This document shows positions 8,710-17,108 of a stretch of 64,000 nucleotides of DNA, piece by piece. Each line of letters starts with the position of its first letter. The first letter of the stretch is position 1. The notes beneath the pieces are model-generated. The model worked only from the letters and a program-made list of their open reading frames with translations, did no database searches and was not told where the DNA came from. Origin of the DNA: CAVXNP01 sp963763305 (GTDB lineage Bacteria; Pseudomonadota; Gammaproteobacteria; Xanthomonadales; Rhodanobacteraceae); NCBI GenBank assembly GCA_963763305.1, contig CAVXNP010000001.1, positions 2,790,001-2,854,000 on the forward strand. Reading direction: 5' to 3'. The position numbers were made by a program, and so were the translations under genes.

Positions 8710-8873
8710 GAGGGTGGGCGAGGTGGGCGTAGGGTGGACGTAGGGTGGGCGTAGGGTGGGCTTCAGCCCACCAGAGCCGAACAGCCGAAAAGCCGAAAAG
8801 CCGAAAAGCCGAAAAGCCGAAAAGCCGAAAAGCCGAAAAGCCGAAAAGCCGGCGGGCTCAAGCCCACCCTGCC
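8710..8873. repeat. REP family A pair enclosing an 8-bp tandem repeat, with head repeats at its left edge
   Basis: A GTAGGGTGGGCTTCAGCCC palindrome (from 8751) and a right-hand inverse (GGCGGGCTCAAGCCCACCCTGCC, to 8873) flank about 8.5 copies of AAAGCCGA (8783-8850). Left of the first palindrome the head motif GTAGGGTGGRC repeats at 8729-8750. The 504-base gap between phoB and pstS holds this element, the Pho box, and otherwise no gene that I can see. Confidence 0.85.
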
Positions 8874-8917
8874 GACGCTCCGCTCCGGGGGTCATCGCAG
8901 GTGTGATCGGTGGCGTT

Positions 8918-9607
8918 TCAGATGCTTGCGGAGAAGCGGTAACCCGAACCACGCACGGTCTGCACCAGGCCGTCCAGTTGCCACGGCTCCAGGGTCTTGC
9001 GCAGGCGGCGGATGTGCACGTCGACGGTGCGCTCTTCGACGTAGACGCTGCCACCCCAGACGTGGTCGAGCAGCTGCGCACGCGAGTAGACCCGCTCGGG
9101 GTGGGTCATGAAGAAGTACAGCAGGCGGTATTCGGTCGGCCCGATCGCCACCGGATCGTCATTGGCGAACAGCCGGTGCGCCGGACCGTCGATGCGCAAG
9201 CCGCCGACCTCGACCACGCCGGACCCGTCATCGCCATGGCTGCGCCGCAGCACCGCCTTGATCCGGGCGACCAGCTCGCGGGTGGAGAACGGCTTGACCA
9301 CGTAGTCGTCGATGCCCGCCTCCAGGCCGTTGACACGGTCCATCTCGTCGCCGCGAGCGGTCAGCATGATGATCGGTATCTCGCGACTGAGCTCTTCCCG
9401 GCGCAGGCGGCGGGCCAGTTCCAGGCCGCTCATGCCAGGCAGCATCCAATCCAGCAGGATCAGGTCGGGCACCTGCTCGGCGATGGCCAGCTGGGCCGCC
9501 CGCGCATCGGCGGCCTGGGCCACATCCATGTCGGCCTTGCGCAGGGCGAAGGCCACCATGTCGCGGATCGATGCTTCGTCTTCGACGATCAGGATGCGCT
9601 TGTGCAC
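8918..9607 (-). CDS. phoB: Phosphate regulon response regulator PhoB
   Basis: DNA-binding activator of phosphate-starvation genes, phosphorylated by PhoR. It has an N-terminal receiver domain with acidic residues E9-D10, phospho-acceptor Asp53 (LLDWMLPG), Thr83 and Lys105. A C-terminal OmpR-type winged helix (about 130-229) ends in RGSGYRF. Length 229 is exactly normal. It is transcribed ahead of pstS but separated from it by a 504-base repeat-bearing gap, so it is probably its own unit. A Pho-box-like site 48 bases before its start suggests autoregulation. The partner kinase gene phoR is 5.3 kb downstream, not adjacent as in many bacteria. Confidence 0.96.
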   Translation of the reverse strand: MHKRILIVEDEASIRDMVAFALRKADMDVAQAADARAAQLAIAEQVPDLILLDWMLPGMSGLELARRLRREELSREIPIIMLTARGDEMDRVNGLEAGIDDYVVKPFSTRELVARIKAVLRRSHGDDGSGVVEVGGLRIDGPAHRLFANDDPVAIGPTEYRLLYFFMTHPERVYSRAQLLDHVWGGSVYVEERTVDVHIRRLRKTLEPWQLDGLVQTVRGSGYRFSASI

Positions 9608-9654
9608 GTGGCAGGGTGCTCGTGGTTATGACGCAGGCATTTCAACGGCCCTAT

Positions 9655-9672
9655 GTTACGGCGCAATGACAA
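9655..9672 (-). promoter_or_regulatory. Candidate Pho box upstream of phoB
   Basis: On the minus strand the sequence reads TTGTCAT-TGCG-CCGTAAC. It has the 7-4-7 spacing, with 6 of 7 matches to CTGTCAT in the first half and 4 in the second. It ends 48 bases before the phoB ATG. It is weaker than the pstS site; the location supports autoregulation. Confidence 0.5.
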
Positions 9673-9747
9673 TGGTGCCAGTGCTGCTGGAATGGTCGCC
9701 TCCGGGCAAGACACCGCATCCGTTGCGCTGTGTCCGCGGTGTGACGA

Positions 9748-11445
9748 TCAGCGTGCGTCGATGCCCAGGCACAGTCGTCCGGCGCAGGCCTCGCCGGCAG
9801 GGCGCAAGCCGCTGCCGGGGACTGGCTGGCTGCGGCCGTCAGGGTTGTCCTCGGTGTTCACCTTGCGCTTGCGCAGCTCCAGCACCAGCGGGGTCAGTTC
9901 GGCGATGCGCGCCTGGATCCGTGCACGGGCGTAGTAGTCCAGGTCGTCCCGCGCCAGCAGGCGCTTGAGCTGCTCCAGGGCGTCGAACGGGCGCCCCGAA
10001 AGATAGCTGGCGTCGGCATAGGCCTCGCCGGCGCGCACGCTGTCACCGGCCTTTTCGCTGGCGCGGGCGTAGGTGCGGTAGATCTCCGGCTCGTCGGCCT
10101 CGTTCAGCAGCGGGCGCAGCAGGCTGGCCGCGCGTCGGGATTGCGCGGGGTCGTCGGTGGCGATCAGCGCCTTGCCGTAGGCCAGTGCCACGGCGCGATC
10201 GCGCGGTGATTGCTCATGCAGCCGGGCGTATAGCGCCAATGCCTGTGCCCGTTGCCCTGCCTGCCAGCGGGCATCGGCCAGCGCCAGTTGCACGATCGGG
10301 TCGTCCGGCTGGCGGGTCAGCAGTGGCTCGAGTTGGCCGATCGCCTCTTCACCCCGCCCGCTGCGGGTCAGCGCCAGCGCGTAGCCGTAGCGGTTGGAGG
10401 GGGTGTCGAAGGCCGGGTGCGCGTGCAGGTTGGCCCCGTAATACAAGGCCAACTTCACCGCGTCGCCGGAGAGTACCCGCACGCGTTCGCGGATCTGCGC
10501 GTAGCGCGCGTTGTCCGCGGCGTCGGTGTCCGTGGGCAGCAGCGCGGCCGGGTTCTTCACGAACGGAATCGGGGCGGTGCTCTTTTCCCACTGCGCCAGG
10601 TCTTGCGCGGTGGCGTGGGGGCGCAGCTTCTGCTGGGCGGCCAGCGCATCGGCACGCGACTTTGCGTCGCTGATGCGCGAGAGCGTCACCGGATGGGTCT
10701 GCAGCAGCTCGGGTACGTCTTTTTCCCCGGCGCCGGTGCGCAGGGTGTCCTGCATTCGCTGGAAAAAACCCGCCATGGCGTGCGGGTCGAAGCCGGCATG
10801 AGCCAGCGTCTCGATGCCCACCCGGTCGGCTTCGATCTCGTCCTTGCGGGTAAAGTTGATCGATTTCTGCGCGATCATCCCTTGCCCGGCAGCCAGCACC
10901 GCCATGCTGGAGTCGCCACTGTGGCCGCCGGCGCCCGCGGCAACTGCGCCAAGCAGCACCAGCGCCATCAACGGCGCGTTCTTCTTCGACTCCTCGAACG
11001 CCCGTTGCAGATGACTCTGGGTGATATGGCCGATCTCGTGGGCGATCACCCCCGCCAGTTCACTCTGGTCGCGGGTCAGGGTGATCAGTCCCGAGTTGAC
11101 GGCGATATAGCCGCCCGGCGCCGCGAAGGCATTGATCTGGTTGTCCTTGACGACGAAAAAGGCGAAGTGTTCCTTCGGCTTGTCGCTGCCGGCCACCAGG
11201 CGGTAGCCCAGGTCGTTGATGTAATCGTCGACCAGCGCGTCGTCCACCACCATGTCCATGGCACGCATCTCGTGCAGCATGGACGCGCCGTAACTGCGCG
11301 CTTCCTGCGGGGTCAGCAGCGCGTTGGCCGAGCTGCCCAGGTCCGGCAGTTGCAGCTCCTGCTGGGCACGCGCGCCAAACGCCAGGCTGGCGGTGACCAG
11401 CACGGTCAGAAGACGGGGGGCGAGGCGTGCAGGAGCCATGGGCAT
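9748..11445 (-). CDS. Periplasmic M48 metalloprotease with TPR repeats, BepA-like
   Basis: Family members such as BepA (YfgC) act in the periplasm on outer-membrane protein assembly, degrading stalled LptD or chaperoning it. A signal peptide covers residues 1-27 (cleavage ARA). The zinc site HEIGH is at 136-140, with the third ligand in DEIEADRVG near 206. TPR-like helices fill about residues 340-540. At 565 residues it is longer than E. coli BepA; the last 30 residues are low-complexity. Start: the open frame extends to 11622, but the signal peptide begins at ATG 11445 (MPMAPARL) or ATG 11439. It diverges from grxC. Confidence 0.88.
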   Translation of the reverse strand: MPMAPARLAPRLLTVLVTASLAFGARAQQELQLPDLGSSANALLTPQEARSYGASMLHEMRAMDMVVDDALVDDYINDLGYRLVAGSDKPKEHFAFFVVKDNQINAFAAPGGYIAVNSGLITLTRDQSELAGVIAHEIGHITQSHLQRAFEESKKNAPLMALVLLGAVAAGAGGHSGDSSMAVLAAGQGMIAQKSINFTRKDEIEADRVGIETLAHAGFDPHAMAGFFQRMQDTLRTGAGEKDVPELLQTHPVTLSRISDAKSRADALAAQQKLRPHATAQDLAQWEKSTAPIPFVKNPAALLPTDTDAADNARYAQIRERVRVLSGDAVKLALYYGANLHAHPAFDTPSNRYGYALALTRSGRGEEAIGQLEPLLTRQPDDPIVQLALADARWQAGQRAQALALYARLHEQSPRDRAVALAYGKALIATDDPAQSRRAASLLRPLLNEADEPEIYRTYARASEKAGDSVRAGEAYADASYLSGRPFDALEQLKRLLARDDLDYYARARIQARIAELTPLVLELRKRKVNTEDNPDGRSQPVPGSGLRPAGEACAGRLCLGIDAR

Positions 11446-11645
11446 AGACCGGCGACAATAGCACTGTGACCGCTTCGAGCGGCCGGGGTTCACCGCCTTT
11501 CCCGCGCTTGCACCCGCGGCGCGGCGCCCCCACCTAGCAGGATTCACTTCCCGCGGCGGTGGTTGGCCCACCGGCGTGGGCGACAATCCGCCGCTTACGG
11601 CCCTTTGGCATGGGCCATACACTAAAGCATTGTCTGGAGGCCCTC

Positions 11646-11912
11646 ATGGCAGCGAAGATCGAGATCTATTCCACCGCGGTGTGCCCGTATTGCATTGCCG
11701 CGAAGAATCTCCTCAAGTCCAAGGGGCTGGAGTGGACCGAAACCCGGATCGATACCGATCCGGTCAGCCGCGACGCCATGCTCGAGCGCAGCGGCGGCCG
11801 TCGCACGGTGCCGCAGATCTTCGTCAACGAGCAGCACGTGGGCGGCTACGACGACCTGGTGGCCGCCGACCGCAGCGGCAAGCTGGCCCAGCTGCTGGAG
11901 CAAACCGCATGA
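11646..11912 (+). CDS. grxC: Glutaredoxin 3
   Basis: Small cytoplasmic thiol-disulfide reductase that uses glutathione. The dithiol active site is C13-P-Y-C16. The cis-proline TVPQIF and the GG-YDD glutathione-contact motif are both present. It has 88 residues, usual for GrxC. ATG 11646 is set by a strong GGAGG five bases upstream. The open frame reaches further left, but that part has no such site. Its stop overlaps the next gene by four bases (ATGA), so the two are an operon. Confidence 0.96.
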   Translation: MAAKIEIYSTAVCPYCIAAKNLLKSKGLEWTETRIDTDPVSRDAMLERSGGRRTVPQIFVNEQHVGGYDDLVAADRSGKLAQLLEQTA

Positions 11913-12307
11913 GCGACGGCGCCGGGCAGGGCAAGGACAAGCTGGCCGAGTTCACCGCGTTCCGCCAGCGCATGAACGAGCGGATCCTGGCCGAGGACAA
12001 CCAGGTGGTGCGGCGCTTCTTCGCGCTGGACACGCAGACCTACAAGGCCGGCGCGCTGGACGTGAAAACCAAGGAATTGCTGGGCCTGGTGGCCTCCATG
12101 GTGTTGCGCTGCGACGACTGCATCAGCTACCACGTGGCGCAATGCAAGCAGGCCGGGGTCAGCCGCGAGGAGTTCTTCGAGACCTTCAGTGTCGGGCTGG
12201 TCGTGGGCGGCTCGATCGTGATTCCGCATCTGCGTCGTGCGGTCGATTTCCTGGACCAGCTTGAGGCTGGCCAGGGTGAGCAGGGGGCTTGCGCCGACCA
12301 CGGCTGA
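11909..12307 (+). CDS. Carboxymuconolactone decarboxylase/AhpD-family protein
   Basis: A 132-residue protein with the AhpD core motif, here C68-D-D-C71-I-S-Y-H75. In AhpD-like peroxidase-reductants the two cysteines and the His carry out thiol redox chemistry. It starts at ATG 11909 inside the grxC stop (ATGA overlap). Translational coupling to a glutaredoxin fits a role in thiol or peroxide homeostasis, but the substrate is not known. True decarboxylases of this superfamily usually lack the CxxC. Confidence 0.88.
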   Translation: MSDGAGQGKDKLAEFTAFRQRMNERILAEDNQVVRRFFALDTQTYKAGALDVKTKELLGLVASMVLRCDDCISYHVAQCKQAGVSREEFFETFSVGLVVGGSIVIPHLRRAVDFLDQLEAGQGEQGACADHG

Positions 12308-12512
12308 GCCCGGCCGCTGGCGTCCCGATCTTGGCAGCGTGCGGTTTTCTGCAATGCTGGATACGGTTATTTGCAACACGGCCAGGCCGCTCCGGTCTGG
12401 CCGCTACCGGCCCGATCGGCGATAATCAGTCACTTGGCACGCGCCGATCCCCCGGCAGCGCAGCCCGCGCCTGACCGCGCCACGCCCCGCATCCAGTTTC
12501 AGGAGATTCCCC

Positions 12513-13526
12513 ATGAGCAAGTCCATCGTCGTGATTCCGGGTGACGGAATCGGCCCGGAAATCATGCGCGCCACCCTGCGCGTGCTCGATGCTCTGGACT
12601 GCGGGCTCTCCTACGAGTTCGCCGATGCGGGCATGGTGGCGATGGAGAAGCACGGCGACCTGCTTCCCAGGGAGACGCTCGATCGCATCGCCGAGCACAA
12701 GGTGGCGCTGAAGGGTCCGCTGACCACGCCCATCGGCGGCGGCTTCACCTCGATCAACGTGACCCTGCGCAGGCATTTCGACCTGTACGCCAATGTGCGC
12801 CCGGCGGTGACCTTCCCCGGCACCAAGTCGCGCTACGAGCACATCGACATCATCACGGTGCGCGAGAACACCGAGGGCGCCTACCTGGCCGAGGGGCAGA
12901 CCCTGTCCGAGGACGGGGAAACCGCCACCTCGATCATCCGCAACACCCGCAAGGGCAGCAGCCGGATCGTGCGCTACGCCTTCGAGATGGCGGTGAAGAA
13001 GGGCCGCAAGAAGATCACCGCGGTGCACAAGGCCAACATCATGAAGACCAGCTCCGGGCTGTTCCTCAACGTGGCCCGCGAGATCGCCAAGGAATACCCG
13101 CAGATCGAGTTCAACGAGATGATCGTGGACAACACCTGCATGCAGCTGGTGATGCGTCCGGAACAGTTCGACGTGATCGTCACCACCAACCTGTTCGGCG
13201 ACATCATTTCCGACCTGTGCGCCGGCCTGGTCGGTGGCCTGGGACTGGCTCCGGGCGACAACATCGGCGAGCACGCGGCGATCTTCGAGGCGGTGCACGG
13301 CTCGGCCCCGGACATCGCCGGCAAGGGCATCGCCAACCCGTGCGCCCTGCTGCTGGCGGCGGCCGACATGCTCGACCACCTGGGCATGGTGGACAAGGGC
13401 ACCCGCCTGCGCCAGGCGATCCGCGAGACCATGGCCAACGACCACGACCAGGTCACGCCGGACCTGGGTGGCAAAGGCAGCACCGAGAGCTTTGGTGAAG
13501 CGATCGCGCGCCGCGTCCAGAGCTGA
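12513..13526 (+). CDS. NAD-dependent isocitrate dehydrogenase (isocitrate/isopropylmalate dehydrogenase family)
   Basis: Probably converts isocitrate to 2-oxoglutarate in the TCA cycle. The 337-residue beta-decarboxylating dehydrogenase fold shows IPGDGIGPE at the N-terminus. It has the substrate loop NVRPAVTFPGTKSR, the catalytic-region motifs ITVRENTEG and VHKANIMK, DNTCMQL, and the nucleotide site HGSAPDIAGKGIANP. The short length and these loops match the NAD-type enzyme known from Xanthomonas rather than the 415-residue NADP enzyme. Homoisocitrate or isopropylmalate dehydrogenase are less likely alternatives. Start ATG 12513 has AGGAG upstream. A T-run hairpin follows. Confidence 0.88.
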   Translation: MSKSIVVIPGDGIGPEIMRATLRVLDALDCGLSYEFADAGMVAMEKHGDLLPRETLDRIAEHKVALKGPLTTPIGGGFTSINVTLRRHFDLYANVRPAVTFPGTKSRYEHIDIITVRENTEGAYLAEGQTLSEDGETATSIIRNTRKGSSRIVRYAFEMAVKKGRKKITAVHKANIMKTSSGLFLNVAREIAKEYPQIEFNEMIVDNTCMQLVMRPEQFDVIVTTNLFGDIISDLCAGLVGGLGLAPGDNIGEHAAIFEAVHGSAPDIAGKGIANPCALLLAAADMLDHLGMVDKGTRLRQAIRETMANDHDQVTPDLGGKGSTESFGEAIARRVQS

Positions 13527-13543
13527 ACCTGGCGCTCTGCGAA

Positions 13544-13575
13544 AGGCCGTGCGGCGGAAGCCACGCGGCTTTTTT
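13544..13575 (+). terminator. Rho-independent terminator after isocitrate dehydrogenase
   Basis: An imperfect GC-rich stem (GGCCGTG with CACGCGGC, one bulged base) is followed by TTTTTT at 13570-13575, 18 bases after the stop codon. Confidence 0.65.
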
Positions 13576-13624
13576 GTGCGGGTCGGGCCTGGGCTGCCCC
13601 ACTACCGGCGGCGTTGATCGATCC

Positions 13625-14323
13625 CTACGCGCGTCTGCCCGGGCGCCGGAAAATGGTTTGCCAGCGCTTGATCGGCGGCAGCGCAATACCTGCGAGTGCG
13701 AGCACCTCCTCGCACGGCGTTTCGGCCAGCTCCGCCGCCGAGAGGCCGGAGGCGGCCATGGCCCGGTCTGCAATGTAGACGCCGGCACGGTAGCCGACCC
13801 AGTAGCGGCCATCCGGGTGCGCGAACATCCATTTGCCGTAGGGCACGTAGACCGGCAGCGGCAGCAGTTCGTCCACCCAGTCGCGCACCTCGTCGGGGTA
13901 GCGGGTCCAGGGTGATGCATGGCCCGCCGCGTCGCGTTCGAATGCACTGGCCAGCCCTTCGTGGACCACCCCGTCAATAAAGCGCTTTCTCCGCGTCCCA
14001 CCCCGGCGCACCCAGCCGCGAACCATGTGGTGGCACTCGTGGAACAGCGCGGGGCGCAGGTGCGTCCGGATCAGCGCGGCGCTTCCCGAGCCGTGGCTCG
14101 GGTCCACGGTGAAGGTCAATGAGCGGGTCGTTCCGGCCCGCGCACCGATACCCAACTGTGGGATGACGCGTCCGCGGGTGGTCACCCTTACGTGCACTAC
14201 ATCGGCCAGCGCCGGAAGCAGCGTGCGTAGTTCGCCGGCAACGTCGGCGCAGATGCTTTCGACCATGGTGCGGTCGGCCGCCGACAACTGGCCGTTGCGG
14301 TCCCTGAATTCCACTTGAAACAT
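13625..14323 (-). CDS. Putative Zn-dependent protease-like protein (DUF2268-type)
   Basis: A 232-residue protein without a signal peptide. It carries an HExxH zinc motif (H95-E-C-H-H99) within FHECHHMVRGW, and a later VVHEGLASAFERD that could supply the third ligand. This arrangement is that of predicted Zn-dependent proteases of the DUF2268 group; activity is unproven. The open frame extends to 14392, but ATG 14323 (MFQVEFRDRNG) follows a GGAGAGGGAACAGG tract and gives a natural N-terminus. It follows lpxO on the same strand after an 82-base gap. Confidence 0.75.
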   Translation of the reverse strand: MFQVEFRDRNGQLSAADRTMVESICADVAGELRTLLPALADVVHVRVTTRGRVIPQLGIGARAGTTRSLTFTVDPSHGSGSAALIRTHLRPALFHECHHMVRGWVRRGGTRRKRFIDGVVHEGLASAFERDAAGHASPWTRYPDEVRDWVDELLPLPVYVPYGKWMFAHPDGRYWVGYRAGVYIADRAMAASGLSAAELAETPCEEVLALAGIALPPIKRWQTIFRRPGRRA

Positions 14324-14405
14324 CCTGTTCCCTCTCCAGTTCTGGAGGCTGTGGCGCTCCTGTACGCGCAAGCCGGGTTCGGCCGCCGGCAAATCCGGAC
14401 CTCGC

Positions 14406-15350
14406 TCAGCCGAAGAAGGGCCAGGGCGCCAGGAAAATCAGCCAGATCAGCAGCAGCATGCCGGCATACTTCAACGCCCGGAACAGCCGCGGATGCTTCT
14501 TCTTGAACGCCCGGTTGCGCTCGCGGCTGCGCTGGTTGAGCGCGAACATACGGTTGACGAAGCCGGTTTTCTCTTCGGGCGATTCGGTGTTGGGCGAGGC
14601 GGTGATCTTGCCCATGAACGCGCCCACGCGCTGGTTGATTGCGTGCATCCAGCGGGTACGCAGCGGGCGTTCCACGTCGGCGAACAGGATCACCCGGGTC
14701 TGGTCGGTCTTGTTCTCGGCCCAATGCACGTAGGTCTCGTCGAACACCACGTCCTTGCCGTCGCCCCACACGTGGACCTGGCCGTCGACGAAGATGCGGC
14801 AATCTTCCGAGTTCGGCGTGATCAGCCCCAGGTGGTAGCGCAGCGAGCCGGCAAACGGGTCGCGGTGCGGATTGAGCTTGCTGCCCGGCGGCAGTAGCGC
14901 GAACATCGCCGCCTTTACGCTCGGGATGGCCTTCAGCAGGGCCACGGTTTGCGGGCAAAGGGTTTCAGCCGAGGCCAGCGGCTCGCCGTACCACTTCAGG
15001 TAGAAGCGCTTCCAGCCCTGCTTGAAGAAGCTGTTGAAGCTGGCGTCGTTGTGCTTTTCGGCCGAGCGGATGTAGCCCTCGTCGAACAGGTGCAGCGCCT
15101 CGGCCCGAATGGTCTGCCAGTTCGCCTGCAGCAGGTCCAGCTGCGGAAACCCGCTGCGCTCCAGGATCGGCCGCGCCGGTACCGCCGAGAACGCGTACAT
15201 CAGCAGGTTGTACGGGGCGAAGATCGCCGAGTGGTCGACCAGCTGGCGGTCAAAGCGCAACCTCGCCCGCCCGCGCAGGTGTACCAGCAGCACGCAGCCG
15301 CTGAACAGCAGCAGCAACAGCAACAGCAAAAGGCGCGGGGCGAGAATCAT
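14406..15350 (-). CDS. lpxO: Lipid A 2-hydroxylase LpxO (aspartyl/asparaginyl beta-hydroxylase family)
   Basis: Fe(II)/2-oxoglutarate-dependent enzyme that adds a 2-hydroxyl to a lipid A acyl chain at the inner-membrane face. An N-terminal membrane anchor covers residues 5-24 and includes nine consecutive leucines encoded by a CAG-type microsatellite. The iron ligands are H162-R-D164 and H209, with R219 for 2-oxoglutarate. A second hydrophobic segment ends the protein (about 294-312). At 314 residues it is of family length. Activity on lipid A rather than on another acyl or peptide substrate is inferred from length and anchors. Confidence 0.88.
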   Translation of the reverse strand: MILAPRLLLLLLLLLFSGCVLLVHLRGRARLRFDRQLVDHSAIFAPYNLLMYAFSAVPARPILERSGFPQLDLLQANWQTIRAEALHLFDEGYIRSAEKHNDASFNSFFKQGWKRFYLKWYGEPLASAETLCPQTVALLKAIPSVKAAMFALLPPGSKLNPHRDPFAGSLRYHLGLITPNSEDCRIFVDGQVHVWGDGKDVVFDETYVHWAENKTDQTRVILFADVERPLRTRWMHAINQRVGAFMGKITASPNTESPEEKTGFVNRMFALNQRSRERNRAFKKKHPRLFRALKYAGMLLLIWLIFLAPWPFFG

Positions 15351-15424
15351 GGGATCGAAGCCGGCGATGACAGGCTTCCATTCTACGCCTGTGTGTTATG
15401 GCCGCGCCTGCCCAGCAACCGCGC

Positions 15425-15541
15425 GTAGGGTGGGCTTCAGCCCACCAGCTTTTGGCTTTTGGCTTTTGGCTTTTTGGGCTTTAGGTTTTTGGCATTGCGC
15501 TTTTTCGCGTTGCTGGCTTGGTGGGCTGAAGCCCACCCTAC
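15425..15541. repeat. REP family A pair enclosing a TTTTGGC repeat
   Basis: GTAGGGTGGGCTTCAGCCCACC (15425 onward) and its inverse (ending 15541) flank a T-rich centre built of GCTTTTG and TTTTTGG units (15448-15526). It is downstream of phoH and upstream of lpxO on the minus strand. Confidence 0.85.
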
Positions 15542-15619
15542 CCCTGGGTGACGACGTGGCGGAGCGCGCGGCCAGCCTGGGGCAACGCGCGCTACGCTTT
15601 TTCCGGTCCCCGCTTCGCC

Positions 15620-16999
15620 CTACAACGCCTCGGAGGCAAAATCCGCCAGTCGCGAGCGCTCGCCGCGACGCAGCGTGACGTGCGCCGAATGCTCCCAGTC
15701 CTTGAAGCGGTCCACCGCGTAGGTCAGGCCCGAGGTGGTCTCGGTCAGGTAGGGCGTATCGATCTGCTCGACGTTGCCCAGGCAGACGATCTTGGTGCCG
15801 GGGCCGGCGCGGGTGATCAGGGTCTTCATCTGCTTGGAGGTGAGGTTCTGCGCCTCGTCGATGATCAGGTAGCGGTTCAGGAAGGTGCGCCCGCGCATGA
15901 AGTTCAGCGAGCGGATCTTGATGCGCGAGGCGAGCAGGTCGTTGGTGGCCGCGCGGCCCCAGCAGCCGCCTTCCTCCGGATTGGCCAGCACTTCCAGGTT
16001 GTCGGTCAGCGCGCCCATCCACGGCGTCATCTTCTCTTCCTCGGTGCCGGGCAGGAAGCCGATGTCCTCGCCCACCGAGACCGTGGCGCGGGTCATGATG
16101 ATCTCGCGATAGCGCTGCTGGTCCATCACCTGGGCCAGGCCGGCGGCCAGCGCCAGCAGGGTCTTGCCGGTGCCGGCGGTGCCGAGCAGGGTGATGAAGT
16201 CGATCTCCGGGTCCATCAACGCGTTGAGCGCGAAGTTCTGCTCGCGGTTGCGCGCGGCGATGCCCCATACACTGTGGTTGGGGTGGCTGTGATCGTCCAG
16301 CAGCGACAGGGTCGCCTCGGTCTCGTCCACCTGCAGCACGCGCAGCTCCACCCCGTTGTCGCCGGGCAGGAACAGGCACTGGTTGGGATGCCAGTCTTCG
16401 TTCTCGTGACGGCGGACCTTGTAGAACGTGCGCCCGCGCTCGGTCCACGAACGCACTTCCGGGTGGCGTTCCCAGAAGTCCTCCTCCAGTTCGGTGGAGC
16501 CGGTGTACAGCAGCGCGAAATCGTCCAGCGCGCGGTCGTTCTCGTAGTCTTCCGCCTGCAGGCCATGGATCTTGGCCTTGATCCGCAGGTTGATGTCCTT
16601 GGTGACCAGGACCACCTGGCGCTCCGGATGCTGCTCGCGCAGATCGATCACCGCAGCCAGGATCTGGTTGTCGGCCTTGCCCTTGCCGTTGACGATCTGC
16701 TGCTGGAAGTACAGCCGGCCCACCGCGCCGCCGCGCTTGAGGTTGAGCCCCTGGGGGTTGTCCAGCGATACGCCCTCGGAGATGCCGTGTCCGTTACCGC
16801 GAATAATCAGCTCGTTGAGGAAGCGACTGACCTGGCGGGCGTTGCGCGAGACCTCGGATGGCCCTTTCTTCTTTTCGTCCAGTTCCTCCAGCACCGTCAT
16901 CGGGATGAACACGTCGTGTTCCTCGAAGCGGAACAGCGAGGTGGGGTCATGCAGCAGCACGTTGGTGTCCAGGGCGTAGATGCGCTTGCTTCGGGTCAT
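15620..16999 (-). CDS. PhoH-family ATPase with N-terminal PIN domain
   Basis: A 459-residue protein fusing a PIN-type ribonuclease domain (residues 5-150, acidic D11 in YALDTNVLLHD, later LVTKD) to a PhoH-like P-loop ATPase. Walker A is GTAGTGKT (273-280) and Walker B is YLIIDEAQ. This is the PhoH2/YlaK architecture, proposed to be an RNA helicase-nuclease. The name reflects homology to PhoH and does not show phosphate control here. It lies 109 bases after the peroxiredoxin gene on the same strand. Confidence 0.9.
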   Translation of the reverse strand: MTRSKRIYALDTNVLLHDPTSLFRFEEHDVFIPMTVLEELDEKKKGPSEVSRNARQVSRFLNELIIRGNGHGISEGVSLDNPQGLNLKRGGAVGRLYFQQQIVNGKGKADNQILAAVIDLREQHPERQVVLVTKDINLRIKAKIHGLQAEDYENDRALDDFALLYTGSTELEEDFWERHPEVRSWTERGRTFYKVRRHENEDWHPNQCLFLPGDNGVELRVLQVDETEATLSLLDDHSHPNHSVWGIAARNREQNFALNALMDPEIDFITLLGTAGTGKTLLALAAGLAQVMDQQRYREIIMTRATVSVGEDIGFLPGTEEEKMTPWMGALTDNLEVLANPEEGGCWGRAATNDLLASRIKIRSLNFMRGRTFLNRYLIIDEAQNLTSKQMKTLITRAGPGTKIVCLGNVEQIDTPYLTETTSGLTYAVDRFKDWEHSAHVTLRRGERSRLADFASEAL

Positions 17000-17108
17000 G
17001 CGGAAGAGTCCTCGCTGGTGGTGGATGGACGGGCAGGTTGTCTACCGCCGGCGCCGCGGAGAGGCGTCGGCAGGGTGGCGTGTGACCGGTGAAGCCGGGG
17101 TTTCGGCA

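Noticed and set aside
8783..8850. CRISPR array
   Set aside because: The repeat unit is 8 bases with no spacers and no cas genes nearby. It is a microsatellite inside a REP pair.
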